Part shown: positions 34,068 to 45,789 of the stretch, one piece after another
Layout of the letters: each line of letters opens with the position of its first letter
Numbering within the stretch: position 1 is the stretch's first letter
Assembly (NCBI RefSeq): GCF_000143415.4
Contig: NW_003314276.1
Span: forward strand, 2,358,374-2,422,373
From: Selaginella moellendorffii
Lineage: Eukaryota; Streptophyta; Lycopodiopsida; Selaginellales; Selaginellaceae
Length of the DNA stretch: 64,000 bases
Direction of reading: 5' to 3'
Position numbers and translations under genes: made by a program
The notes under the pieces: generated by a model
What the model was told of the DNA's origin: nothing
The model's input: the letters and a program-made list of their open reading frames with translations, nothing else
Database searches by the model: none

Positions 34068-34390
34068 CATTCATAAATGGATGGCCTAGTCTGTGAAAGA
34101 CGGGATTGTGAGGCAAGTGGTGTTGGACCATTAGTATGGCAAAGGTAAATAGATATAGCCTTAGCGTAACGGGCCAATATGTCGGTGATACCTTTGGGTG
34201 TTAGTCATGAGATCAAACAAGTGGAGCACTTGGACCAAGTGCAAAGGTTGAGTGGCATGGATGCCACTCTCGGGGCTAGCAAACCCCAAATTCTAAATTG
34301 AACTTATGGAGGTTGTGAATGAGACTCAAGTGGTCGGAGGTGTGGTTAAGTGACTAAAGTAGAATGGAAAACTTAGTCACTTACATCCTT

Positions 34391-34700
34391 CTTGGACTCT
34401 TTCTTAAACTCCATCTTAGGTCCCATCTCAGGTCCCATCTTGGACTCGTTCTTGACACTTTTATATATCATAACACTCACCATATGTTAGTCTTTTTTGT
34501 GTCCTTTTTTAGAGACTTATTCACCAATTGCTTCATACTCATTCCTCAAGCACTTTGTTCAGAGTTCCATTCCCGCCCTCAACTTTCCAAGTTAGAGCTT
34601 TTGGTCCAAACATGTTACCCTTATTGGACTTTTACTTTAACCACTACCATGTGGCACCTTTTTAGCACCACTCTAGGGGCTCATGGATTTGTGTCTCACA
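34391..34700 (-). mobile_element. Old family-1 LTR, right piece
   Basis: Continuation of the LTR broken at 25190. It carries 'cttggactctttcttaaactccatc' and then the LTR start region ending gtgtctcaca at 34700. It is directly followed by a further LTR copy. Confidence 0.8.
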
Positions 34701-36190
34701 CTCCCTCTCCATCCACGGCCGTACTTGCCAACACCACCATTGGGTCAAGGATTGAAGGCCTGACCACTAAATCAAATTGACTTCTGAGACTTCCTCACCA
34801 TATGATTGTATCCTTGGTCATACTACATAAGAGGATTGCTCATGTTCCTTTCTATAGTCTAGGACTTTGGGATGACATTTCAAAACACAGTGGCCTTACA
34901 TGGGCCTCATGAGTACTCTCCCCACCTTCTGCTTTTGGGTGCCCTAACCATATGGGTAAAGTGAGGTTCCAATGAGCCATGCTAGGTATCTAAGTAGGTA
35001 ATGCCACCCACACTTAGATTGGGATAATCAATTGTTCGATCTTCTAGGGAGCTAGAGCCAACTCTTAAATACTTCACCAAGTTACAATTAATTGACCGTT
35101 CGTGTTCACTCTAGCCTAAAACTCCTCAATAGTTATATCATTACCCACCACATGGGTATAGCCTTCCTTGGTTATATTGTCCTTTCCTGGCCAAATTAGC
35201 CTTTTCTAGGCAAATTGGTTTTTCTTGGCCAAACTAGCTCCATTAGAGTTTTCCCCCTTACTATACTTTTGGAGCTCACCAAACCCCCTAGGGTTTAGGA
35301 GACGATCATTTTAGGATTTCACCCTCGGACTTAGACTTAGACTCGGTCCCGATCTTAGTCTCAGTCTCAATCCCCGTCTTGGACTTCTTCTTGGGTCCAT
35401 CTCAGACTCCTTCTTAAACACCTTCTCAAACTCCTTCTCAAGTCTATCTCGGGTTCATCTTGGGCCCATCTTAGACTCCATCTTAGACTCCATCTTGGGT
35501 CTTTATCTAGCGACTTGTTTATTGATCACTTTGTGCTCATTCCTTGAGCAATTCATTAAAAGTTCCACTTTTACTCTTGACTTTTTGAATTGGAGTTTTT
35601 GGTTTAAATATGTTACGCTTATTGAACTTTCACTTCAACCACTACTATGTGGCACCCTTTTGGCTCTACTTTGTTGCTTAAGGATTTGCCTCTCACAACT
35701 CCACCACCCATAGATGAAGTTCAATATCCTTATCGAAAGATAAACTTTTTTGTAAAGTAACTTCACCATAAATTACCATTTTCATCTTTAGCACCAAACC
35801 AATATTCATCAAAAAATACTCGTTAAAAAATCTTCCACTACTTGTGTGACTCCTCATTTCTTGGAAGAATCTTTGTGTTAAAACCTTCCACTATAACAGT
35901 ACTAATAGAATGTTGTTGATGTTAAAGCCTCTACCTAGAAATGGAGGACACCAATCCGAAAAATATCAACAATGCCAATATATGAACCTCATCACATGCC
36001 CAATAGTGGATATCATGGCTATGACCACATCTTCATCTTTGTCCTTGAACAAAAGTAATAGTAGCATCAACCTCTATTAGAACAAAACCATCTCACATAG
36101 AAAGTGGAGATAAAGGACTTTTAGCGAGAAGTGGAAGAGGCAATATTTTATAACATTGTGTCAATTGAAAAGCATTATCAAGGTGACTAA
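34701..36190 (-). mobile_element. Truncated family-1 3' LTR and adjoining internal end
   Basis: 34701-35699 is a family-1 LTR in minus orientation that lacks its far end. Its TG start lies at about 35699, next to the purine tract (reverse of 'actccaccaccc'). From 35700 to about 36190 the reversed sequence matches the end of the internal region of the element at 25191-34385 and then continues with decayed, stop-rich sequence. The junction with the split old LTR at 34700 shows no target duplication. Confidence 0.7.
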
Positions 36191-36196
36191 AGTAAG

Positions 36197-37340
36197 TGTC
36201 GCAAATGTGTCTTCAGGTATTGAAAGTTACCTGTTGGCTAGTCCTTACAAACACTCTTTCCTTACTGCCACGATGGCAGGAGGTCGGTATTGCTAGTTCC
36301 CATTATCAGCCCCTTTTGTCCAAGTGTTAGTAAACTGGGCTTAGCATCTGTACTTAACTAGATGGACATAAGGTAGGAACTCCTATGTATTTCTAGCTGA
36401 GCATTCTCGGCCTAGCTTTTAGTTCCCTTTTGCTCTGTCTTGTACTGGCTTAACAAGAACCCTCGCGTATTGAGATTAGTCCCTCAATATCGCTACATGA
36501 TAGTTTACCATGTCTGCCAAACACCCTCGCTATCATGCCCTTTATATTAGTCTCATTTCGGTCCCAAATGCTATTTATGGAAAGTGTCTAGATTTGCTCA
36601 TTTGGCATATCTATGGAATGTAGAGATCAGCCTGAACACAATGGTGTTTGTCCTGTGTCCAAATTCGCAATCTAGCGCCATTCCATATTTAGTAAGTTTT
36701 GAGCTTGTCCCAAAGACTAACTCCTGATACTAAGGGAGGCTTGGGGTGAAAGCCCAAAGCGTGTGTTCCTGAAGAAGGGGGGGGCTATGGGGGGTTCCAA
36801 ATGTATAGTAGGGATAGTGGGTAGGTCGGGTATGGCTAACCAACCTGAGGCATAGTCTAGATTCCGCTTGCGTGCTTGTCTTTGTTCTACGTCCAGCTTG
36901 GGTCTAAGCCTAAGTTCCATTCCATGCTAGCTAGTGGAGTACCCATATCCTTGCGTTAGGCCACTAGTATGCCGAAATAGCGCTAGACTCTGTTTGGCTC
37001 TGTTTTGCATGCTAGTCCTGGCATTGGGATGCTAGTTGCTCTAGGACTGTTCCAAGTCGCTCCAGACTCCTGTCCCTTCGCTCCTTGGGCTGTTTGCTCA
37101 AGAGTTGCTCCATAGACCGGTTCTATCACTCCTTGGCTCCATGCTTGGGAGTTTGGCACTGTTCCTTCGTTCAGTGGCTCAAGGCCCTGAAACTCAGGTT
37201 CCACACCACGTTCCTTTGGACACGTGGCATGTGACATGTGGCATCTGTCACATGGCACAAAGAGGGTTTAGTTTCCGCTTCGTGGTGTTATCCTATGGTA
37301 AATCACCATAGGATAAAGGGTCAAAACCATGTGCGCTACA
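36197..37340 (+). mobile_element. Family-2 LTR
   Basis: It starts TGTCGCAAATGTGTCTTCAG and ends GTGCGCTACA, about 1144 bases with TG..CA ends. A primer-binding site follows immediately. Its first 330 bases match the reversed sequence at the left window edge. Its middle (about 36740-36820) shares 'gtgaaagcccaaagcgtg' and 'aaatgtatagtaggg' style words with family 1, so the two families are distantly related. Confidence 0.7.
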
Positions 37341-37354
37341 TTTGGTATTAGAGG
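37341..37354 (+). promoter_or_regulatory. Primer-binding site after family-2 LTR
   Basis: TTTGGTATTAGAGG, initiator-tRNA-Met type, directly after the LTR end at 37340. It sets plus orientation for this element. Confidence 0.7.
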
Positions 37355-39879
37355 ATAAGTCTCGGCGAGTACTATCCAATGAGATTGGGCAACTAGTCTC
37401 ATTGCATACGCAGAGATGAAAACGGGTACACGTTTGGGTGCAAAGACTTCGCAATCATTCCTTGGGTATGGATTTGGTTACTGTTTGTACCGTATTATAT
37501 GAGCTTGCTCTTGGGCTCATAGGATGGTTTGGAGATGTTCCGTTTGCACGAGTTTGAGCTTGGGCTCGTAAGTGAGGCACATTAGCAACTCAAGGTTACA
37601 CTTTGAGTTGGCAAGATTAATGTTAGCCTATCGGTGGTTCCATGAGTTGTTCCATATACCAAGGGTGAAAATAAACCTTCCCTGGGTTTTCTTTAAGTGG
37701 CAAATAGGCTGGTCCATAGCTGTTTAGCACAACATTAGTGGATCCTTCCTAGGCATGATTATGAGTGGATCAATCAAGACTGTGGGGATTAGTCTATTGG
37801 TTCAAGTAATCATTGGCATACTCTTTCATAGACTTTTCTTGGATTGAACTGAAAGCAGTGCGAAAGCAAGATTGAGGTTTAGTCAAGATGAGGCCGGAAA
37901 GAAAGTTGTCAGGGACGAAGGATCAAACACGTAAATCATTTTCTCTTCTTGGAGAGATGATTTGCAACGAGGTGTTAACTCATTGCTCATATTCACATCA
38001 TGCAAACAAGAGTCCCTATCTTGATGCATGTTGGAGATGATGGTCTTACAATAGTGAGTTGTGGGATGGATAGCGGTGAAGTGCTATACCATTTTGTCTA
38101 GGTTTGCTATTGGAAGACTTGGGTTACAATGCTTAATTCTTTTCTAGGGAACCTTGCTATTGCTCCTTGAGTAGCTTGGTGTTGGATTAGTTTTGAGTTT
38201 GGTCGGAAAGAGAGTGGCATGAGCTTGTCCATGTTGTGAACAAAAGTTAGTGATGTTCAGTGTTGTAAATCTCTATCAATGAAGTGTGGCATTTATGTTG
38301 CCTTTTGTTGAATTGAGTTGACACTTGATACTTACATAAACCTTGGTAGTAATGACATGGGCATTGCTCGTAATGTTGCTCGATTGATGATCAAGTCATT
38401 GTGATACTCATATCATATCCATATGATAATAAGCAATGTGTTTACGAAGTTGCTTGGTTAAACGATGATCACCCCAAAGTGGTTGATGGTGAAGCTAGTC
38501 TACTTGCACAAAGTAGCATTGTAGTAGCCTTGACTGGATTCTTGATGGTGGTCAATTATGCTAAACTTAAGTAGGTATCTTGTTTCCTAGAGTTCCCCCA
38601 TTAAGGTGTTGGAAAAAGGTTATAACATTCATTTGCTATAACTTGTCGGTTGATCTGTTAACACTTGGAGTAAATTGTTGGATGGAGAAGGTGTGTAATT
38701 GAGGCATTAACATCACTAGCACTAGTGTTGGTGGAAGTGGCATTGTTATTTCGAGTGATGAGAAATTTTCCTTAAAGCTTGATTTTCCATATTATTTTTC
38801 TTCTTAGTGTTTTGGCTTCACATTGGATCTTGAAGGTGGTTGAAGAAGAGTGTTAGTGCAAAGGTGGATATCCGAAGATATGGTCTTCGTGATCAAGCCT
38901 TAGATGTTCATTTTGCATTTTTGCGGATGTCGGTGTTGGATATCGGAAAAATGGGCAAAGATGTTCGATGCTTAAACATATTATGGGTCATGAGAATTTG
39001 TATTGAGGTGAACCTATGTGAAGTTGTTTGTAGGAGGAAGTTAGTTGAGTCTTGAAAGTTTGCATTCCTAGACTAAGAGTCATTCTTTCTCTAAGATGGA
39101 AAATTTTCCACAAATTTTCTTAGACTTTTCCAATGGCTGATCTATTGATCACTTTGCCCGAAAACTATTCCGTTTTCGAAAGCCAGTACAAACTAGTGAA
39201 GGGGTTGAAGTTAACTTCGGTCGGCTTAAACCTTAGTAGATAGTTTGTATGATGCGGCCTGAAAGGGATGCTAACTTTTGGGGCTAAGGCAATTGAGTTG
39301 GATAGAGTCTAGAGTGGCATTCGTGCATTTGCTAGTTAGCAACTGTGTTGACGTTCAAACGAACTGAGTGGCAAGTTGAGTTAGTTGTGTTCTAGACGAG
39401 ATTATTTAGTAGAGGGTTGAGCTTTAGCTTTTCCTTGAAAAGTGATTTAGTCGTGGACTATGCTAACTCTACGAGAGGAAGAGTTAGTGATCGATATTAG
39501 AATGTTAAGTCCTTGCTGGATTTGAGTTCGGGATATAGCGATCATTAATAATTCTTTTTAGGCTTGTTATGAAGTGAGTTATGTTTTGCTATAGATGGAT
39601 TCATGGAGGATCGTTTAGTGATCACTTGTAGAGCATAGCTTCGTTTTGCTTAGCTTTTGGATTGATGTAGATATGTTCTTCATTAGTTTTGGCATTATGA
39701 AGTTTGGTTTATGGATGTGTTGAGGAAGATATTGTAGGTTGTATCACGATTTCTTCTTTAGTATTAAAGTTAGCTTCTATGAGACTTGTGATCCTTATTA
39801 AACAAGACTTGGCTATAGGCTTCTTCGAGCTTTGGTTCCTTGAGTTTTATGTTCATTGTTCCATTTGTTAGAAGTTGTT
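37355..39879 (+). other. Presumed internal region of the family-2 element, no recognised genes
   Basis: The plus strand holds only short frames, the longest at about 38840-39055, with no family recognised. No second family-2 LTR was found downstream, so the element is probably truncated. About 39800-39890 matches 6530-6620. Confidence 0.4.
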
Positions 39880-39884
39880 GGGGA

Positions 39885-40065
39885 AGTGTAAGCTCCTGAG
39901 TTTAGACTTCCCGGGAGGTCACCCAGCCCAGTACTATTCAAACCCAAGGACGCTTAACCCCAAATATCCCAAGACCCTTAACCAATTGGAAAAGGGGGTG
40001 CACTCTTGTTCATGGGCCCTTTCCCTCTATATTTAAACCCCATGGATCGTCTCTCGAGTTGTTCC
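39885..40065 (-). mobile_element. LTR end, family 3, reversed
   Basis: The minus strand reads 'gagagacgatccatggggtttaaatatagagggaaagggccc' to 'gtgacctcccgggaagtctaaactcaggagcttaca', the same LTR end as at 22775-22955. The minus-strand continuation is not a primer-binding site here. Confidence 0.65.
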
Positions 40066-42299
40066 CTTTAGTTGCTTACAGGAAGGCATTTTGGCTCCTA
40101 GCTTCGATGTTGAAGTTAGTATTAGCATTTAGCAATCATTGGTGATGATTGACTATCATCTAGGATAGTTGATTATCCTTGTTAAAAAAGTTTTGCTTGA
40201 TTATTGTTGGTATAGAATGATTTGTCGTTCTTCGGGATGGTAGATTCCTTCTTAGACGATGATTATGCATCTCTCTATTAATAGGATGATTGATGATCTT
40301 TCATGATAGTTAGTTGTTCTTTTTGATAGCTTATGGCTTTTCGCAATACCACATGTTGTTTATGGTTTGCTCTGGATTTGTCTCTTGGGTTTGAGACATC
40401 AGTAAGATGTTGCCGACACTTGCTAAAGTAACTTGGGTTCCTTTGTATTATTGACCGGGATCTATTCAGATTGGCTGGTGCGATGGTTGGCATGACTAAG
40501 TGTTTGTTAGTTCTACCACATTCATTATGTTCTGTTGATTGTTGCTCGAGTTAGTTCTAATCGATTAGAATGCTATTTTCTTTGGGTGATACATTTGCGA
40601 GTCTCTTGCTTGCCAATCAATGATACTTTGTGTTCTTGAGTTCTCTTTGGTAAATTGTTTAGCATACTATCTACCATTTTCGGTAGTTAAGTTTCATCAT
40701 TGAGTTTCCTTGATGATATACTTGCTATTGAATTTTGTTGGATGGTCAATCCTATGTTTCCAAACTATACTGATCTTGGTGGTTCCTATACTGTAATACT
40801 AGTTTATCGGATGATAACTTACTTGGAATACTTTTGTGTTCTAATCTAAGCTTTATTCATTGATAATTAAGTCTGTAAGATATTATTGTCTATGACTTTG
40901 ATATTGTCCATCTATTGATCTTTGAGTTTGGGCTAGTATAGGCAAACTGGCTTTGGCACTTCGTATGCATGCTGAAATCTCTAGTCATGGGGTAGCTATT
41001 GTCGACTGGTCATATAACCCACCTCTCTATCGATGTTCCTTTTTCGTTGAAAGGGCGTAACCGTGTAAACAACTCTAACTGCCACAACATTCCCAACTTT
41101 ATTCATTCTAATATATTTGGCTCTGCACAAAGTAAGAGGCTCTAGAAGCAAATGCCAAATTGCATCACTGACTTAAATGGCCTTTGACTAAAATGATTCA
41201 ATTGTTAAAAGGTATCATCACAATCATTAACATGTTTAAATATGCATTTGAAGACATCTAGGAGAATGCTCCAATCTACACAAGTAATTTTGCTCAAACC
41301 ATTGTACCACTACAATGCCATTCCTTAGATACATGTGGGAAACTCATGTAAACATCGAGCATCATCCCAAGAATGATAGATAGTAATCACTGTAAAGTGA
41401 TCAAGCTAATGGTACACATCATCCTCAAGATTCCCACAGAAGAACTTTGGCTGGATGCAAGAATTGGTAATAATAGCAAAAAAAGTTATACCACACACTG
41501 TGAATGCCACTATTAACTTAATTTAATTATTCAACTATAACCACATAGCATCAAGCAATTGTAATAACTGCTATTCCAAAATCAAAAAAGAAAGAGGCTA
41601 TTTCTTTACTATGAAGATGAATAAAAAGGAAAAAAGAAAATGAAGAAAACTAAGGAAAGTGATATTTAAACAATGTAAAAGCTAGATCTAAACTAAAATC
41701 CTAAATCTAAACACTCCTTAGAGATAATCAAAGCTGTCCCTCACCTCTACCTGCATTGAATATAAAAATAGAATATAGAAATGTATACATCAATTAGCCC
41801 AAAAATAGTAGCTTATATATATGAGCAAGTGGTTAGGTTTGAAACCAATCTGAGAGTTATCAAAATCCCACTACACTATTATTAGTATATGGCATCATAG
41901 TCATACACTTGGACCTCACAACTTAAATTTGAATGAATTAAATTTTATTGAATTTAGAATGAAGTTTTTGAATTTGAGTTTCAAAAACCCTAGTATGGAC
42001 TTTTAGGACTTAATGATGATTTGGAATCACTTTCAAATGCCTTTTATTGACACAATCTTGGATGTTATCATAGGAATTCATAGATGGGTTTTAGTGGATT
42101 CAAAACCATCCTCTAAATTAGTTGACACCCTAGAAACTTTATATTATATATAAAGTTCTTCTTTTTGGACTTGTGAATGCTCTCTTCACTTTCTAGGGTC
42201 TCATCAGCTTTGCTTCCACAACTTAATGTTGCATTCAATACTGACTTACATCAATAAATTTGATTGCCACTAACACTTGCTTCATCTTTGGTAAATCTT
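40066..42299. other. No recognisable gene
   Basis: AT-rich DNA with small open frames only. About 41580-41660 is A-rich. I see no domain, RNA gene or clear repeat boundary. Confidence 0.4.
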
Positions 42300-42309
42300 G
42301 GAGTGTTGT

Positions 42310-43860
42310 CACCTCTACTCAATCCAACTCATTCCAGCAATATTGGGGCCACCAAAGTGGGATGGAGACTTCCATCTTTATAGTCTCTCTCTTGGATAGA
42401 GCATGTGGGATAGCATTGTATCAGTAGGATTATGATAGCAAACTTTATGCCATTTACTTCCCTAGACACTAGAACTCCCTTGGATTGAGATGGATTAGCA
42501 TGTGGGCTTTGTAGTGTATTCTTTCCAATGGCTTTTCCACTACTTGCTTACTCATTATATGGCACTTCATGTGCATTTACATACACCCAATGATTTACTT
42601 GCTGCACAATCCAAGGTAAACATAGTTGCTGGATTTCTCTTGTAAGAGTATGACTTTTCCATGGTGGTTGAGAAAGGAAAAGTCTTTTATCCAAGAAATC
42701 TTGTGTTTGTGTTACCTGGAATGAAGTAAACTGATGACTAGCAGCTTGAATAGCCTTTTCAAGATGAGGTGCTCAACTACGTTAGCCATGAATAGCCATG
42801 GTATTCTGACATCATTGCAACACTCAAAGCTCAATTGTTTGAGAACAATTTGGCATCAAACCAGCATCATCTTCAAAAGGCAGCTGGTTATATTCTTCTT
42901 GGTAGACATCTTTACAAGAGACATAGTGACAGTTTACTGCTACAATGCATTATAATAGAGGAGTTCCCCGCAATTATCACAAATTGCCACTCATGTAGTG
43001 GCTATCTTTCATCACTTCTCTTTGCAAAGCACATCCTTCGAGTAGGGTATTTCTGATTTACTCTTTTTTGCAATATCAAGTCCTTTTTCTAGTATTTTCT
43101 GCCATGCCAGAAGTTCCAAAAAAATCGGTGTGATTGCTGCTATCCATTGGTTCCCATCAATCCAAAAGGTCCATTCACTCAATGAGGATTGGATTTTGTG
43201 GGACCATTTCCACAAGTGCAAAACCACCATCTTCATATCATCGCAGCCACAGATTATTGCACGAAGTGGTCTCAGTGATCTCTGCCAATCAAAAAGCCAT
43301 AATGAAATTCATCTATGACTTATGTTGTAACTTTGGAGTGCCTTGCATCATTGTCTCTACAGTTCATGGGGAATATTTTTGAGAAGCTTAGCATCAAACA
43401 CATACATATTATCCATAATGCAATGGCCAAGTAAAGTCTACCAACAAGGTTCTCAAAGCCATGCTCTAGAGTATGGTTGGTGAGAATCCTCACTTGTAGC
43501 CATTTCATCTCCGAGCACTATAGCATTTTAGAACCACATACTGATCAACATTGAGCACCTACCAATCTCTCTCTTGACTACTATGGTTGATCCAAGGACA
43601 GCTCCTCTTGCAAAGGCAGCATTGGCATTTGCCAAGATGCTGCTGTGATGAACTAGCTCTATTAGAGGCATATGGCACTTTGTGTTGCAAAGCAATGTGA
43701 GACAAAGTTTGGCTCTTCCTTAAAGAACATCATTGTGGCAAGTTGGAGGCACTATGGATTGGACCATTCTGCCATGGGTGAAAACTCCTATTAGACCATG
43801 GTGGGTGAGCTATTTCCAAACCTCAAGGAATGGCTTGCACTTGAGGCATGACTACTTTTG
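42310..43860 (+). pseudogene. Ty3/Gypsy pol relic (RNase H to integrase)
   Basis: The plus strand gives, across shifting frames: an RNase H part (about 42400-42620, ALYQ..YDSKLYAIYFPRH and YLLHNP); the linker and zinc finger (about 42780-43050: PWYSDIIATLKAQL, AAGYILLGRHLYKR, CHSCSGYLSS, AKHILRVGYF); and the integrase core (about 43150-43480: GFCGTISTSAKPP, NQKAIMKFIYDL, FGVPCIIVS, NGQVKSTNKVLKAMLWSMVG). Many stops. It is in opposite orientation to the relic at 21080-22790 and of a different sequence type. Confidence 0.8.
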
Positions 43861-45485
43861 ATGCCTCTTTTTGGTGCTTTTTGCTCTACTAATATTGTTG
43901 TGTTAAGCTTAGGCAAAAATTTTAATGGAACCCTAGCACTGTGTTGTCACCCTTGTGTCCACTGATAACTAGACCAGGTACTAGAATTGGCATGTTTCCT
44001 ATTCTTGCTTATTCATCTTGTACATGGCTCTTTGAGAAATATTTCATCCATGAGTAGCTTCAAGTGCTTTTGGAATTTCTTGCTCACACCCAGTCCTTAT
44101 AATGGATAAATGATACTTGCAAAGTGATATCAAATGATTAGAATTTTCTAGCATACATTTAGAAATTTCACATCATCTAGAACTGCTCTGCAGTATAGAA
44201 AACAAAGTGATTGCTGCCATACCACAAAAAAACACAATGATACAAAATTGCAAAGTGATTTTCTAGAATGAAGCTGCCAAAGAATAAGTTTACTCTCAGG
44301 TCATGGCTTGTTTATGACTTTGTATTTGTTTTGGAGTTTCGGATGGTGCATGTTTGATCCACTCTTTGTGGTCATCTTGTTATCTTTAGACATATTCTGG
44401 TTTGTGGCATTAGGATGGCCCAGTGGAGAGTGCCCTTGATCCATGTTTGATACATAGACCAGTGCAAAATAGGTAAGGACAGGATGGCTCAGCATCTTAG
44501 TATAAGGCCTTCAGATCCTCAAGGATCTTGTCTTGCATCTTTTACTGAGCTAACTCGGTCAAAGCTTCACTAAGAGAGTCTAAGCTGGCATAATGACATT
44601 GGGAGTAGCCGTCATGCTAACATGTCTTACTCAACCTTCTCGGTTGGCAAATAACATACTTCTGCTTTGCACCTTACACTGGAACGCAAGCTTCAAACCT
44701 TGGATGAAAGGCTTTTAGCATAGCTTATGACCAATAATTATATCCAGGAATATGCCTAGCATCAATGGTCAAAACTGAGGATCAAGATTACACAATGTAA
44801 TGGGGCTTTAGCTTTTCACATCGTTTGTTCCACAATGGAAGGGCACAGGCGGGAGTAATACTGTGTATTCTTGACTCCAGACTGCTGATGACTGGTATGG
44901 CTGGTATGGTATTGGTTTTGTTTGTGGGCTTGTAATTGCCATCTTTGCAGTGGAGTCACAAGACAAGAACCATGTATATCATGATCTATTTTCAAGGCTG
45001 GTTCATTACTCCAAATTCTAAATGCTTATTATGATGGTCTAGTCGACAAATCATGCCCAAAACTATCCAACGTTGCCTAACTCCAAACATGGTCTTGTTG
45101 TGAAACTTTGAATGGTATAAACTCAGAATAATCTTACTAGTTGAAGAGTGATATTGAACCTTGAACGTAAAGAACTTGTGTTCTTATTGAGGTCTCTCCT
45201 TTAACTTCCTTTTGGAAGGTACCAGTTAAACTGTGAAAATCAGATGTTTGTATGTACACATCAAATGTCGCAGTTAACTCCGTTCAGCCAAGCACAATAT
45301 TTCCCAGAGGCAGGTGGTCGATTCTGATTGAGGTCTTTCATGCATGCTGCGGATTTGTTGGGCATGGTCACATGCTCAAGGCCCAGATTTCTTGATGGCA
45401 TATGACCATTTGTTGGGGCGGGCGGGCGAGGGAAGAGCAGCGATAAATCTTCTCTCGCTTGCACAACACGTATGCGGACTACTCT
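43861..45485. other. No recognisable gene
   Basis: Intergenic sequence upstream of the AP2 gene. Small open frames only. GC content rises from about 45400 toward the gene. Confidence 0.4.
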
Positions 45486-45495
45486 CTATTTTCGT

Positions 45496-45503
45496 ATATA
45501 TAT
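45496..45503 (+). promoter_or_regulatory. Candidate TATA box of the AP2 gene
   Basis: TATATATA about 290 bases upstream of the chosen ATG, in the only clearly TA-rich spot of an otherwise GC-rich upstream region. Distance and composition fit a plant promoter; unproven. Confidence 0.35.
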
Positions 45504-45789
45504 GAATGCGAATCCAGCGGCCCTGAAAACCAGGGTGCGTACGTTTTAATGGGGCTGCGTGGCCTCATGTCAAAGGCGGTCGTCGTGGGCGGCCCCGATA
45601 CGGTAGCCGGGTAGCGTAAACGAGAGCTGGCGGGCTCGAAGAAACAAATAACCTCTCTATCAGAGCCAGGAAGAAAATATCCCGCGGTTCGTGGTCTCTG
45701 AGTATAAGAAAGGGAAGAAAATCTCTTATACTGTACAGCGCTCCCTTGGTTTCTCTGGTTCCTTCTCTTTCGATTTGTTTTGCTCGGTC

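Larger units (their letters stand above)
25191..34385 (+). mobile_element. Complete family-1 LTR retrotransposon with nested solo LTR
   Basis: Target duplications TCCTT flank it (25186-25190 and 34386-34390). The 5' LTR is 25191-26966, starting TGTGAGACAC and ending GCTTACA. A primer-binding site follows. The internal part is about 4.1 kb, and a purine tract GGTGGTGGAG (31055-31063) precedes the 3' LTR, which starts at 31066 and ends at 34385 in CACTTACA. The 3' LTR is interrupted by a solo LTR at 32322-34067. I found no gag, protease, RT or integrase in 26982-31055, only short frames, so the element looks like a large non-autonomous derivative (LARD-like) or a very decayed copy. Confidence 0.85.

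Noticed and set aside
33045-34076. Long open frames (up to 343 codons) on both strands over the LTR tandem tract
   Set aside because: They arise because the TCGGAC/GGACTCCATCTC units contain no stop in most frames. Overlapping frames give Ser-Asp, Leu-Gly and Arg-Thr runs, and the tract lies inside a solo LTR.
37341-39879. Coding gene in the family-2 internal region
   Set aside because: Only short frames, none with a recognised motif; the position after a primer-binding site fits decayed retrotransposon DNA.
45691-45789. AP2 protein start upstream of 45790
   Set aside because: The frame is open to 45691 but begins with GTG, not ATG. The first in-frame ATG is at 45790.
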